From Pegea sp. RAD2-039 (taxonomy: Eukaryota > Chordata > Thaliacea > Salpida > Salpidae), in assembly GCA_034620365.1 (NCBI GenBank), contig JAQGEQ010000071.1:3410001-3474000 (forward strand): a DNA stretch of 64,000 nucleotides, given 5' to 3'. This document shows, one piece after another, positions 1-13,200 of the stretch. Made by a program: the position numbers and the translations under genes. The first letter of the stretch is position 1. Every line of letters starts with the position of its first letter. The notes under the pieces were generated by a model. The model made no database searches, was not told the origin of the DNA, and saw only the letters and a list, made by a program, of their open reading frames with translations.

Positions 1-52
1 GAAATCTAATATATTATAGAACAAATTAGAAAGCAATTTAGTTTGAACTCAC

Positions 53-350
53 GTTCTTGTTGGGTCTATATCTTTTCTAAAGAAATCTTCAACAGCTTCA
101 GCAGTCTCAAATTTGTTTTCTTTCAGAACCTTAAAACAATTTTTTCATTTAATGACTTTTTAGAGATTATATCTTCAAAAAATTCTGATAAAAAGCATCA
201 AAATATGGTTTCATTGTTATTGTACACAGTTAAAACAAAAATTTATGTACAAAACATAATCACAAACCTTAAAAACTGCATAACCAGCTGCACTACGACT
301 TAAAATCAGCATATTGATAACTTACCAGTCAAAATCAACTATTTTTGTAT
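53..350 (-). CDS. Exons of an unidentified gene running off the left edge
   Basis: Three short exons on the minus strand fit together by phase. Exon about 344-326 follows a TTTTAG acceptor and reads WNTKIVDFD with a donor GTAAGT. A second exon, about 290-270, gives SRSAAGYAVFK-like residues. The third, 129-53, gives VLKENKFETAEAVEDFF and RKDIDPTR before a GTGAGT donor. The join phases (2, 0, 2) are mutually consistent and the acidic/aromatic composition differs from surrounding AT-rich noise. I do not recognise the family. Upstream exons (higher coordinates) were not found with confidence and downstream exons lie outside the window. The boundaries of the middle exon are the least certain. Confidence 0.45.
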
Positions 351-519
351 TCCACTAAAATATAATAAGTTAAAAAAATTTGAATAAATAAAATAGAGAT
401 AAGAAAGTTCAGAGAAATTTAAAAACACAAATGAATTAAAATAAAATCATAAAATAACATAATTATGTATATTAAATAATCCATCTCATAAAGTAGAACA
501 TTTAATTAATATTATGAGG

Positions 520-660
520 TTATTATGCTAGATAAAAAGTCACATAAGGTTGTAAAATATAAACCATGGTTAACAAAGAACTTTAAAGTCCAATTAATAA
601 AAGTAAAAAATAAAATATTTGAGAGGTTTATGAAATATGATTGAAAATTATTCCTTAAGA
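520..660 (+). pseudogene. Possible LINE inter-domain fragment
   Basis: A short plus-strand stretch reads KPWLTKNFKVQLIKVKNKIF. It resembles the linker between the endonuclease and reverse transcriptase of non-LTR retrotransposons, where a K-P-W-x(n)-K-x-N-x-hydrophobic pattern is common. It is broken by stops on both sides and is too short to place in a family. It could be chance in AT-rich DNA. Confidence 0.2.
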
Positions 661-1164
661 TAATAAAATTTATTTTTCCGCGAATAAACTTTTAAGTTGC
701 TTATATACAAATTTGATTTTTAATGGTTTTTAATACAGATAGAATATTGGCGGCCTATGATTGTAAAAAATTTATAGATAACAATAAAACTTTGAAAATC
801 AGTTGAGCAGTGATAAAAAGGTAAAAAATTTATAAGGAAACTCAAACACAAAAAGTTAACTCAATAATATAAGCTTACTAAAAAAGAGCATTTACACAAA
901 ATTAACTAGGTTCTAAAGATTGAGCCATGTGTTGGAGCCCAGAAATTAAAAGCCATGAAAAGTGTTTACAGACAAAAAATATATACTTTGTTAAAATTAT
1001 TTAATTGAAAACTTTTAATATAAAAATTATTAGTTTTATATTTCATTCACAAGAAATTAATATTTTATAAATTTTACTCCAGTTCTTACATCGTAATTTT
1101 AATATCGGAAAAAAATATTTTCAAATTTCTCATCCACTGACTTTGCTAAGAAAAACAATAAAAA

Positions 1165-1862
1165 GGATATTACGAGAATAATTAATTTCAATCTTTTGAA
1201 AGAACTGTATGAATCTTGAAGTTCTTATTAACCTTTCTACTGACAAAGCTCGTTGAGAAACCGGTATCAATGAGTGCCCTAAATTCCATATCCTTAGTAG
1301 AGACATCTACCATCACGTGGTTCAATTTCCTGAAAAATCAAGTAAATTCCAGTACGTTATACCTTTGGATTGTCACTGTAGTAATCTCATTCCTTATTTT
1401 TTCTTAGATTTCTTGGAAGAGCTTTTCTGAAGATGACAGGTCCGACTAAAACGCCCCTTTTTCCACATTTAAAACACATACTTGATCCAGCCTGGCATTT
1501 TTTCAATCATGAGGTTTGCTACATCCCTATTGAAAACGAATTCCCTTCATGATCGCTAATGTTGTCCCTACTTGGTACTTATCCTTAAGTTCTTTTAAAT
1601 TTACTTCTTCTTCTGCAGTATCGACCGATATTCCAGCACCGAAGTATTGGCTGTTCCGGCGTCCTCAAGTATGACCGCTCGGTGAAAGGCTCTTCTAATC
1701 TTAAAATCTTATGATCAAATAACTGTTGCCTTATCTCTGATGAGGATAATCCATCTATAAATAGATCCCTGATCACACTATTTGTGTTTTCTATTGAAAA
1801 ATATTACTTATAAATTTCTCTTACTTATAGCCGGGCCTGTCATTTTCAGAAGAGGTCTCCCA
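1165..1862 (-). pseudogene. Decayed Ty3/gypsy-like gag-protease remnant
   Basis: On the minus strand three pieces appear in gag-to-pol order. Positions 1795-1600 read a gag C-terminal stretch (DLFIDGLSSSEIRQQL). Positions 1481-1450 read a zinc-knuckle start (CFKCGKRG) whose His and last Cys are lost. Positions 1330-1216 read an aspartic-protease start (EFRALIDTGFSTSFVSRK) with the catalytic D-T-G intact. Frames differ between pieces and stops interrupt them, so it is dead. No reverse transcriptase, integrase or LTRs were found. GC content is higher than in the flanks. A 30-base inverted repeat (1415-1445 against 1831-1860) brackets the gag part. Confidence 0.6.
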
Positions 1863-4105
1863 AAAAACAGCTCTATCGTCGTTTATTTAGTCGTTAATCG
1901 CCGCTATTATTAGCCAGATTTTTCAATTGAATAAATTGTAATCAAAATAACTCTTGAAAAAAGCTTTTTCAATACACTTACTTAAGTAGTCTAAAGTCAG
2001 AATTGTTTGTCTTGTCTTAAATCTTAAACAATATGAAAATGAAATAATCACATTAAAATGTTTATTAAATAGGTCTTAAAATAACTTCAATCTTTTGTGT
2101 AAAATATCATAATAAAGTACGTTTGAAAGCGTTTAATAAATTTCAATAGAAGGGTTACAAAAAACATACTTTAAAAAGTCTTGTCAACCCGGACCATATA
2201 ATCTGACGTTATAAATTATTAAAATAAGAATAAACTTCATCTAAGGTTGGAGCAGAGATTAACAGAAAATAGCCTATAATTCTAAAATTTTTCATTTAAC
2301 AATCTTTATTTTGATAAAAAAATAAGTCTTGTAAGAAGATGCTTTTTCATTTATTTATTTGATATGTTGCTGAGAGTTACAAATAGCACAGTTCTTATAG
2401 TGAACAAAAACCAAATACTAAAAGCAAATATAATTGAAAGGTGTTAGGTATCAAGTTTTAAAAACATTTCTACAGGTAACTTCTCGCTCAAGATTGAATC
2501 AATTTATCCCATATTATTGTAGATTACTTTTAACCTTATTTTACTTTTAATTTTCATTAATATTCATTTTATAATACCTTAATGTAGTATAGGTTATTTA
2601 TATAAGTAGGATAAATTTGTTCTACACTGTAACCGTTTTTTATTTGACTTCAACAAAACTTTGATACTTAATAGATACTTTATCATCTCTTCCAATTGGT
2701 TACGAAGAAATAAAACGTTTACAATTAAAACTACAAATAAAAATTACAATGTTTTCAAACTACCGTCTGCTAGTAATCTTTACTTAGAGTTTACTTGATC
2801 AATATGCTTAACAAGATTAGAAATAATCATTTAATTGTCATTTATTTATGTTTTAGTTAAATATGAGTTTTGGTGGTCAGTTTCAACCAGCTATTTTAGT
2901 TCCTATACTATTAGATAATTAGTTTCTTTAATTTTCAATTGGAGTTGGAGTAATGGTACTACTTTTCAATTTGATCTCTTGAACCCCCCTTGTTATAGTT
3001 TGTTTTTTCTGTTTTAATATGAGTTTATGATGTTTTATTCAAAATTTACAAAATCTAGATTATGTATACTATTCATAATTTCATGGGTTAACAAAATGAT
3101 AAAACAGTCGTAAACAATTGTGTTAAAAATCTTACAGAACATCAAAACTTGTGGTGAGATTCTCATAGATGTAAGATACAAATTATTTGAGATAGTAATA
3201 GCTTATAGCTTTACTTTAAATAAAAAATATAAGATTTAAACCTCTAATACATCTGACTAAAACTTGTGTCAATGTAACATGGCAAAAGTATTTGGTAATA
3301 CTTAAAGCTACAGCTCCTAATGAAAAATACATATATTTGTGTCATAATAGAATTATATGATTTCAACTGTTCAAATTTCTGAATTGTACTGCTTACAACT
3401 CAGTCATTGTCTATTTAAAAAGTTATCTTTAGAAAAATAGATGGAATAAAGCAATTTGAGCAACTTTAAATTTCGCCACTTTAGTTGAAATGGTTGAATT
3501 TTTTATCAGTATTCAAATTAAAGATAAGTTCATATTTTTATTTATCTAAAATGCTCTTATTAAACGATGAATACAATTAGTTTCTGTTTATTCTAAACTA
3601 ATTACAAACTTTCCTTTTTCCTTTGCTAAATTTTTCAAAAAATCTTTTTAGTAACAATTTATTTGTAGTAATATTAGCTAACAGTATTCTTTTAGTTTGT
3701 CATTAAACTTTTAAATGTATATCATAAAATAAAAGTTTCAGAGAATTTTATAAAATTACTGAAGATTAAAGTAATTGAATTTTATGTTGAACAATTTTTT
3801 AACTGTAAATTTATCATTTTTTAAAAAGTTTTTTTAATTTGGTTAACTTATTTATTCAGCAATATAACTATTTTTTACATTATTTATACTAAATTTTTTA
3901 ATCTATTTAGTTTCAATTATTTGATTTAATCAGAGTTTATACAAAGTTAATTACTTAAAATATTTTCTTTGTTGGTGAGTTATTGGTTTATGATATATCC
4001 ACATTCCTTGAGTTTGATGTTTATGTGAAACTAAATCATACAATATTAATCTAATATATTTTAAGGAAAGAAATTTATCAATTCAGTTTTGATTAACTTT
4101 AAAAT
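1863..4105. other. Intergenic, AT-rich
   Basis: Low-complexity AT-rich DNA before APC10. I see no exon-like segment, RNA gene or repeat that I can support. The APC10 promoter and 5' leader must lie near its right end. Confidence 0.6.
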
Positions 4106-5540
4106 ATGGGAGAAAATTCTGCCCAAGACCTAGGTTATGTTGTTTCTCATGATATTTCAACTTTGATAAAATTAAAAGCTTTGAAAGAAATTGGGCTACA
4201 AGCTGTATGGTCAGTTTCTACTTGTAAACCTGGTAAGTTTTGTTACTTAAAAATATAATTTATAAAATATTATACATCTGTAAAGCTTCTTGTCCAACAA
4301 AACCAAACTTTTATTAAAGAAAACCTTTATCATAAGAACCTTTGTAAAGTTTTTATATTACTTATGTTGACCTGTAGTACTTGAGACCTTTTCCTTATTT
4401 CTCTGCAATCATGTTCTGTTATGTTCACTTTAAGAGCTGTATATTTTGTCATCTGTAGCCATGTGTTAGATAAATAAATGGATATCTGTTTTATAGACAT
4501 TTTTTCTGGATTTGTTCAAGTTTCTATGACTTGCTTAATTCTAGTAACAAACTACCCTGACTGGTAGTGAATAGCTTTTACTTTTTTACATTCATACATA
4601 CATGCTTTCCTTTTTACATTTTTTTGAGTTGTAATAGATATAGAAGCTAAATATGGTTTTATTAATTTGATAAAATTACTGTTTTCTTTTTCATTTGAGT
4701 TTACAATAATTTGACAAAATTATCTAAGTTTTTTTCAAATTGCTTCTATAATATATCCTATAGATAGAATTAAAAGTCCTAGTTTAAGATTTTCTAGTCT
4801 AATTATTGTTTTTCCTTTCTTGTAGGTTATGGTGTTAGCATGCTGAGAGACAGTAAATCTGATACTTATTGGCAATCAGATGGTTATCAACCTCATATGG
4901 TTAACATTCAATTTAGGTGTTTATTTCTTCATTAATTTATTTAAATAATTCAGATTTGATGAGTTAAGGCTTTTAGTTTATTGCTACAAACTTGTAATTC
5001 AATTCCTGAATATCTAGTAATTTCATTTAAATAATTTTATTTTTTTAAGGAAAAAGACTACAGTCCACAGTATTGCAATCAATGTTGATTATAAATCAGA
5101 TGAGAGTTACACTCCTAGTAAAATATCTATTAGAATTGGAAGTGACTTTAATGATTTAAAAGAAATTGAAGTATTCTTGTATTGTTTTTCTCACAAAATT
5201 ATCCTTAAATATATTTTTTTCTGTAGAAGTTTCCACTAAATGAACCTTCTGGTTGGATTTGGTTTCGGATTAAAGATAGGCCACAGGCAAAACCAGTTCG
5301 AACTTTTATGATTCAAATTGCAATTTTGCAGGTAAATAATTAAATCGTTTTATTATTCTAAAACTAATTTCTTATTTTTGATTATTTTAGAATCACCAAA
5401 ATGGTCGTGACACACATCTGCGCCAGATAAAGATCTTTTCAGCCGAGAAGGAAGAATCACATTGGAATAATATCTTAGCTGGACAGAAATTTCCTATTTT
5501 TAAAAGCGTTGAATTATCACAATACTGTTCTATTCGTTAA
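4106..5540 (+). CDS. ANAPC10: Anaphase-promoting complex subunit 10 (APC10/DOC1)
   Basis: Five exons: 4106-4232, 4826-4916, 5050-5170, 5227-5331, 5391-5540; 594 nt, 197 residues (human protein 185). APC10 is the DOC-domain subunit of the APC/C ubiquitin ligase. With the co-activator it forms the D-box receptor for mitotic substrates. The whole product is one DOC jelly-roll domain. Visible family signatures include [20 protein letters not shown]-type residues in exon 2, GWIWFRI in exon 4 and [16 protein letters not shown] in exon 5. The protein ends in Ile-Arg, the conserved IR tail that docks on the TPR subunit CDC27. All introns are GT-AG. The start ATG follows an A-rich leader (AAAATATG). 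The next gene starts 89 bp after the stop on the same strand. Confidence 0.95.
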
Positions 5541-5564
5541 ATGATATTTTTCTTTCTAACTGTA

Positions 5565-5586
5565 ACCTTGGTTTTGTATTTCGCAG
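5565..5586 (+). promoter_or_regulatory. Splice-acceptor-like site between APC10 and CCDC134
   Basis: A T-rich run ends in TTTCGCAG at 5579-5586, in the 89-bp gap between the APC10 stop (5540) and the CCDC134 ATG (5630). There is no room for a separate promoter and no AATAAA in the gap. The site could be a trans-splice acceptor for a spliced leader on a two-gene operon. It could also be an ordinary acceptor for a CCDC134 5' UTR exon located inside or upstream of APC10. Confidence 0.5.
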
Positions 5587-5629
5587 GTTTTTAAATAATT
5601 AATCATCCCCTTCCTTTAACACTTTTCAA

Positions 5630-6571
5630 ATGAATTTTATTTATTCATGTCTGTTAGTTATACTTGCACAAAGTTTTGTTACCAAACTCATTGTAGCTAG
5701 TGATGTATCTGGTGCTGAAATTAAACCTGCTGATAGCAATCATTTGATGATCTATAGAAATTTATTTAAAGTAAAAAGAAAGGAACATTTGGCGGCAGTC
5801 CAAAAACTCTTACTTAATCCAGACATTGCTAAGAAGTCGGCTCTTATAAAGATCATGTTGACAGCAATCATCAAAGTAAATGTGCAAAATTGAATTCAAT
5901 TTCTTGACAAGAAATCTTTCAGACCATCAAAAGTACATTTGATAAATTAGAAGATTTGAGTTTAAACTATGAAGAAGATTTTCCTTCTGATATGACTGCT
6001 AAAGATGGTAACTTCATTTACTTCAACTCTTTCTTCTCTCATCAAAACCATTTTCAGTATTTTCCCAAATATTGGAGAACACTGCCCTGTTTACTGACAT
6101 CATTATTCGCTTTCCGCATATTTCTCGACCTATTTATCAAAAGAGCAAGAAGTCTTGGAAGCCTGTGATGCGACAAGCGATAGAATTTTGTAATCAAAGT
6201 CCAGTCTTTGACGGTGACTATCAAGTGCTTCTTCACAATGTGAGTCTTTGTCGAGTAATCTTTTTATATCAAATTGTTGACAAAGATTCAATGAGAGATT
6301 TCGAAAATTTCTTTTTTGTAGCTTCGACAAGAGCTAGAAATCGGAGTTCCTGATGTAGCGTATCAGAATCCATTCGAAGAGCAAGATGGACGCGAAGAAG
6401 TTCGAAATTATTCAAAGATTTCACAATTTTTTAACTATGATTGAAAATTTTTAGGAGTTATCTTCTGAAGAACGAAAACTTTTATATAAAGAAGCAAAAC
6501 GAAAGAAAAAAGTTAAAGATTCGACCAAAAAGAGATCTGCTCCCAAAGTATCTTCTCGAGTAGAACTGTGA
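5630..6571 (+). CDS. CCDC134: CCDC134 homologue, secretory-pathway protein
   Basis: Five exons: 5630-5875, 5923-6007, 6058-6239, 6322-6399, 6455-6571; 708 nt, 235 residues (human 229). The first 24 residues are a hydrophobic signal peptide (NFIYSCLLVILAQSFVTKLI). The core carries the family blocks YRNLFKVKRKEHLAAVQKLL, LENTALFTDIIIRFP and AIEFCNQSPVF. A lysine-rich tail follows and the last four residues are RVEL, a KDEL-type ER-retrieval signal; the human protein ends similarly (QSEL). CCDC134 is known as an ER/secreted protein affecting MAPK signalling and bone. The exon-4 donor (GTTCGA) is weak, and reading through would end the protein early. The close spacing behind APC10 suggests co-transcription. 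Confidence 0.9.
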
Positions 6572-7276
6572 CTGCTTGTATTAGAACTTTCTATTTATTT
6601 TGTGTCTGCTTATAAGTGTGTTTCTATGTGATCAATACAACCTGATATGATTGTTAATTTGGATATATTTATTGGTTTGGTGAAAAATTATAAATATTCG
6701 AAAGCAAAGTAAATACACAAGATATTATTCAGTTAGATTATTGTCTTCTACAGGACGGAAACTTTAAATTGAAAACCGAAGAGTTATTAATGAAATATTT
6801 GAAAGACAGACACACATTTAGCGCGGAGTGAAACTTCTACGATACAACTACATTAAATAGCGTGATAAAATATTACAACTAAGCAAATAAGTAGAATATG
6901 ACAAAAAGCTTGCTACAATGCTTTAGGGACCTAAGTCCTATTTAACTTATTAAACAACAGACATTAGATTTTGAGAAAAATATGAAGGAATTATACTTCA
7001 ATGGAATACGACATCAATAAAACAGCGTATACTTAGCAAGTAGCGAAATTAAAGGTCAAATCTATACACAAATACATATTAAACGGAATGTGCTCATCTG
7101 AAAACCCAATCAAATTAAACACTATGCATCAGGAAACTAAATCAATTGAAAGAGAGATAAGAAGATATTATCTAAATTTGTACAATCTTGACATTTTATA
7201 TAGATTGGATTTGCTTCTAACAACATGCATAACTTTGCAGATATTAGTAAGTTTCAGGAGCAAAGTCAGACATGTT
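6572..7276. other. Intergenic between two convergent genes
   Basis: The 3' ends of CCDC134 (+) and arfaptin (-) face each other here. The stretch should hold both 3' UTRs. I see no other gene. A 71-codon open stretch at 7088-7303 has no recognisable content and overlaps the arfaptin end. Confidence 0.6.
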
Positions 7277-10200
7277 TCAAGGTTCAGCACCATTCTTTTC
7301 TAACCAAGACGGTCGGTTTGAAGCAGCCTGGTTGTTGATACTGAATTGTTTGAGAGTAGCTGCCAGTTGCTGTTGATTACCAGCAAAGTAAGCTGTTATT
7401 GCATTGTGAAAAAGTAGTAGTTGTTTTTGCATCACTTTCACCTGTAAATCAGATCAGCTGTATTTGATTGAAAGTAGTGGGATTATCAAAGATAAAAGAT
7501 GATTTAATTATTGATAATTATAAATTATAATTGTGAAAAGTTTTAACAGAAATACTGAATCTCAACTAACTCTGTTTTCATCAAGAAATTGAAGTTTAAC
7601 ACCAACATCTGACCGTAATCTTTCATATATCTGTTTATGTTTGCTGAAATTTAGTTGAGCTTGTGCTTGTCTATTTAAGTTCGATTCTGTACGTGGTGCC
7701 AACTTCAAACTATCTAGTTCAACGCGGTAAGCATCATATTCAACTCTGTAGAAACATAAAAACTCCCGTTACTAATCAATCAAACTCTTCAAGCAATCAG
7801 TGAGAAGTGGGGTACACACCGCGCGTTCTCATAGCGTTTGATGGTCGTCAAAGTATCATCCATCGTCTTACTGCACAAAGTATTCATCCCGCTGACGAAG
7901 AAATTGACAGCAGCTAACAAGTTCTCGCCATTCTTCGATAACACAAATTGTGTTTCACCGTTAAACTGAAATTCTTCCTGAGAATTTAAACAAGTGAAGA
8001 TTAGATTGATGTAAGGATTTTAACATTCCAATCTCAATTGAGATTTGATGCAAGTTGTAAAGGTATATTTATTCTATTTTGTTGTCAGGTCTTTTTACAA
8101 ATATTTCTTTTTTATACTTTTTACAAAAGCAGTTTATGAGGAAGTTTAAGAAACAAACGACGCGAAGAATACATTTATCAAAACACCAGATGATTTTTAA
8201 GGGTTTTAATGAAGCTTATTAGATAAAATACGAGTTTGAATATAAAATAATCTCTTATTCACAAAAAAATTAATAATTTTAAGAAGAATTTTGAACAACT
8301 GAAATGATGATTACTAAAAGATATCATCTGAATGAAAAACTGATATCTAATCGAACAATAAAAAGATTTGAAACATGAAACAGAACAAAAGCTAACTTGA
8401 AGGTCTTGTGATTTGCCAGCAAGCTCTCCAAACGCTTCTCCAAGGACTTTTTGAGTCTGACACATCATCGAAAAATGTTCAGCAAATACTTTCATCAAAG
8501 CAACTATATTCTCATATCTATAAATGTAATAAAGTCTGAAGTCTAGAGACGATCTTTAGATAACTCTACATCAGTTTTCACAGTTTAATTAAAAGTCATT
8601 CACACTCACTTCTGCTTTGTGTCTCTCAAGACCTCAACTCTTGCTTCTAATTCCAAATCAACCGTTCTAGTCCCTCTCCCCATTTTTTCAGAGATCAGTT
8701 GCCGAGTGCACTGAAATGAAATCATCAAATAAGTTGAAGACCGACTCAGTAGAGGTAGTGGGTTTACTCTATAAGCTTTTACACTCCAAAGTTTAAAGTT
8801 TTCTGCCTTGACAGCTGCTACTTGCTGTACTTCTTGTAAAGTCATTTTAGTGGGAGCAGGTTTTGGTACTGTGTTTCCGAAGCCTAAAAGAAATAATGTT
8901 TAGAAGATGAAGGCTGAATTTGGTGGCAATTCACTGCAATTTTCTAATTGAAAATATAAACAAACACATGCTAGTTGACATAAAGTCAATAGACAAGAAA
9001 ATCTTTCGTTAAATCATCAATCAAACGCATTTCGAAATAAAAATCAGTGAAAATGATCTTATGGCTGCAAAAATCTTCTTTTATTTCAGTAATTAACCAA
9101 AGAACTAAGAAGTTATAAAACTTGTCTATCTGCTCATGCCTTAAACAGTTTTAGATACGAACTTGGTAGTAGAGATTGACTTGAATCTAGTTCCGTTTCT
9201 AAACAATATTGACAAAAACAGTTGAAGTCTTTTACAGAGATAAGAAAAGGAATAATTTAGATGGAAAAATCAATCAAATCATTTTTGAATGGAAATTTTA
9301 TCAGAAAATTCTTCATTTTAAATATAATTACTCTTCTAACCATGTTGCTACAGAAATATTCTTGTAAAATTTATTCAAGATATTATCTTTAATTATTCAT
9401 AAATTTTTAAAATTTATATACTTTTGATAGATAAGATTTTAAAGTAAATGATAAAACTATTTTTATCGAAAAAGTTCAGACTACAAATTAGAATAAACAA
9501 ATATTAGCTGAGTTTTAAAACCGAAATTATTAATGTGAAAGCGAGAGGAAATAAACGAATGAATGTAAAGGATGTTGTTGCAGTTCGCTTTAAACAAAAT
9601 CAGCTTTTTTAGTAATAACTAACAAGATGATATTTTGTCCAAATCAAAGTAGTTTATTAAAATCCTTAAAAAAAGTTTCTAAAGATTTTAATTGAAATAA
9701 ATTGAGATTTTTTCGTTAAAAAATACCAAAATTATCTCAGAAAAAGTCACTGAGATGTTTTTTATTTGAATCTGTAACAATGATGCTTTGTGTAAAATAT
9801 AAACATTTGTCTCAAAGTAAACTAAACGAAGCTTAAAGTATTCATTTGAAATTGAATTAGTCATTTATTGAAGGATAAAGACCAAACAAAACAAAAGTTA
9901 AGAGTTTCTACAATAATATGAAATATTCTCGACTTTTATCAACAAATATTCTATGATGCCAGCTACAAGCAGTTCTAAATAAAACCTGTAGGAGTTGCTG
10001 ATCTTTTATAAAATGAGGAATACTCCGCAGAGTTTCTCGAGTCTGAGAACATATTATCAGCCACAAGTTTCAAGAAAAACAAAAATGATTTCTTTAAAAA
10101 GTAGTTTTAATAAATCTAATCAATAATTAGTCGAAGAACCAATTTTCTACACAAAATTTATTTTAAACAAATAAACAGAAAAGTAAGAACAGATGGTTGA

Positions 10201-13200
10201 GATGATGATGAAGGTATTAAAGTAACTTAACAACAGTTAAACCAACTTTGAGAACAGGTGTTAAATAAAACCACTAACCCATTGTTGATTTCATTGAAGA
10301 TGACCTTGAAAGACCAGGGTCAGCGGGTTCAACTGGTCTTGAGCTGCTCAATCGTGCACCAGTCCCGTCACCAGCAAGCCTACTACCGATTGAATCATCA
10401 CCAGCTAGCCGACTACCAACTGAAGAGCTGTTCCCACTGAAGTAGCTTTGATTGCCTGCTCGAAAGTAAACCAGTTTAGAAAACGGATCAGTAAATATCT
10501 CCAACCTTTTTCTGATATCAAACTATCTCAAAATTCATTTAAAGTAGAAAATGCTGAACAAATGCTCACTTACAATTTACTTGCTTATTATCAAGAAACC
10601 CAGAAGAAATCTTAACCATAATTCAATAGGAGTTTTTAAACTTCCGAAAAAATAAAACCTCTAACTTAATCAATCACTAGAAACTAGATGCAATGCAAAA
10701 ATAGTAAATAATAAACTAAATACTGGCAGAAATAAATGATTTAAGCTCACAACAGAGTCATTTAGCTGACTTTAATTGTATTTACTCAGTCAAAACGTTT
10801 CCTTCCTGTGTGTGATATATACCACGGTTAAAAACTATCTACTAATTTTCAAAAAGACTTAATTAAAAATCTGATAATACTTTTGAAGTAATTTTAAGGT
10901 AGTAATTGAAAAAAGAGGCATAACAATGAATTATTGTTTAATTAATTTCAAAAAAGTTTACAAATAAAATTTATCTTCATTGAATACTTTTTGTTTTTTT
11001 GTAAGTTTATAATAATATCATTAAACATTTAATATAGAATATCACTTCTTAATCATCAATTTAAATCAATATGCTTCACAGTTTTAACAGCAAAAAAATA
11101 CTTTTTACTTCAAAGCTTATTCTTATAACAGACACTAAGATAATATTTTTTCAGTGAAATAAAATTTAGATCAAAATTTGGCACATTAAAAAAACAGTAA
11201 AAATTATAAAAAAACTATGGTCAATGAAAGTTATAGGGTTTAAAATCACAAAAACTATTTCACCTTCTCACCTAAAGCTCTTGATATATGATTCAAATCC
11301 ATTCTTGTATTCATTATTTACGATCAATAATTTTTTTAAACAAGTGCAGAATTGGCAACAAAAAATACATAAGCTAAGCTAACCTATATTAAATCAAACT
11401 TTTTTGATAAAACTTCAAGTTTTGGTCTCATTTGTAAATAACTTATATTTATCTTAAAGTTTTATGAAGTTTTTAAACAAATTTTGATTAACTACAACTA
11501 CGAATTCAAAGTAAGTTTTGATGGTTAACAAAAATAGTCTCAACTCTAACAAAAGTACAAGCAACAAAATAAGTTAAAACATGGGTGGGTTGAATATTAT
11601 CTCAACTTCAAAATTCATTTATGATAGCTAAACAACAAGCATCTAACATCAACTTATTGTTTTTTGAAAGCTCTTACACATAAGTGGATGAAATCAATGA
11701 GTATTTTGATGCTTTGTATAAAACTGCTAATTATTTTTAAACATTTTATTCTGAAACGCAGTAGAAGTACATAAATCAACTTATTGCAGTAGATTTTTAT
11801 CTTTACATATAGAAGCTTTAGAGAAGGTAGTAAAAACTGTAAGAAAAAATGTTATCAGCAGAAAAGTAAAACTATAAGAAATGTTGCAACAATAAAAATA
11901 GAAAAGATATTGATTTTTAAGTGCAACTACAGATTATAATTAGCCTATCTCTAGCAAATTAGTTTTTAGTCTATTTTTGTAAAATATTTTAAATTTTATT
12001 GTTTAAAAGACTAATTTAATAGAAGTTATTTTACTTATCTAAAAAATGACAGTTTATCTATTTCAACCATAAACCTAGAATAATTGTATAATGAAAAGGA
12101 CTGAATATTGAATTAAAACTACTCATTTGTAAATATCAATAATTTTATAATAGTTATGTTACTAATCAAGGCTTATTAGTGGTACTAAAGATGGATAAAA
12201 CTTGTCCTACTCATCTAGTTAATAAAATATGATAAGTATAAAGTATTGATTAACAGTTTTCAAATATAAAAAATAATAAAGCAGAAAAAATTATTAAAAA
12301 ATTATCATAGAAATCTAAATATACTAAGTTTATAAATAAATTTATTTTTAAAAGTATCATAACATCAATATGTTTTATATGAGTAAATATATAGATTCAA
12401 AAATAAAAAGAATTAACAAAATCCTAAGCAGTCAGACTATTAAACTAATGTAAGAGTATTTTATACAATGTTCTGATTTATAACTGTTTGAAAATCATCA
12501 GTATCACTACCATTCCTCTTTTAACTACTTTCAAATGTGACTTTATAGCTAAGTCAGGGTTTAAAAAATAAATTAAATTTTAATCAAAATGAGTTTTATT
12601 GTTTATAAAAGAAAAACTTTGAACAAATATAATTTTTATTAAGCTGATTATTTAATTATTTATATTTTTTCTGAATAAGAGAATAAATACGTTTCAGCTC
12701 TAGGCTACTATTGTATTTAAAAAAGTTTTTCAGATGAAAATCATGTTTAACAATAATTATAAGTAGACTTACCAGTTGAAGATGCATGTCCTAAAACTTC
12801 TTTTGCAGTCTAGAAAAATTAATTTTTTAGTAAAAAATGTAAAGTTTAAGTATGAAATAAAATTTTAAATTAAATAAACTTACATGAATTAAATTTAAAT
12901 AAAAAATTATTTTTATAGAACTATTTTTTTATCAAACTTTTTTTTTTTAGATTATGACTCATTTCTTAAGAATTTTATTATTAAGACTTTTTAAAAAGAT
13001 TGAGCAATAAGCTACTTGAACTAGGCTGCTCTTAAAGTTTTTAGTTTTATAAATAATCAATTTATTAAGTTTTTACTAAAATCAAAGCTAAATTCAGTTT
13101 TCATCAAATAATAGCATATTATAACTAAAGTTTTAGAAAAACATGAAACATTAGATATGTTTTACAACAAATACTAAAACTTCAATCAGTTTACATTTAA

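Noticed and set aside
1216-1407. Plus-strand 63-codon open frame
   Set aside because: It is the complement of the retropepsin-like segment of the Ty3/gypsy relic.
10456-10504. Upstream extension of arfaptin exon 3 ([14 protein letters not shown])
   Set aside because: Only the acceptor at 10456 restores phase with exon 2, so the upstream part is intronic.
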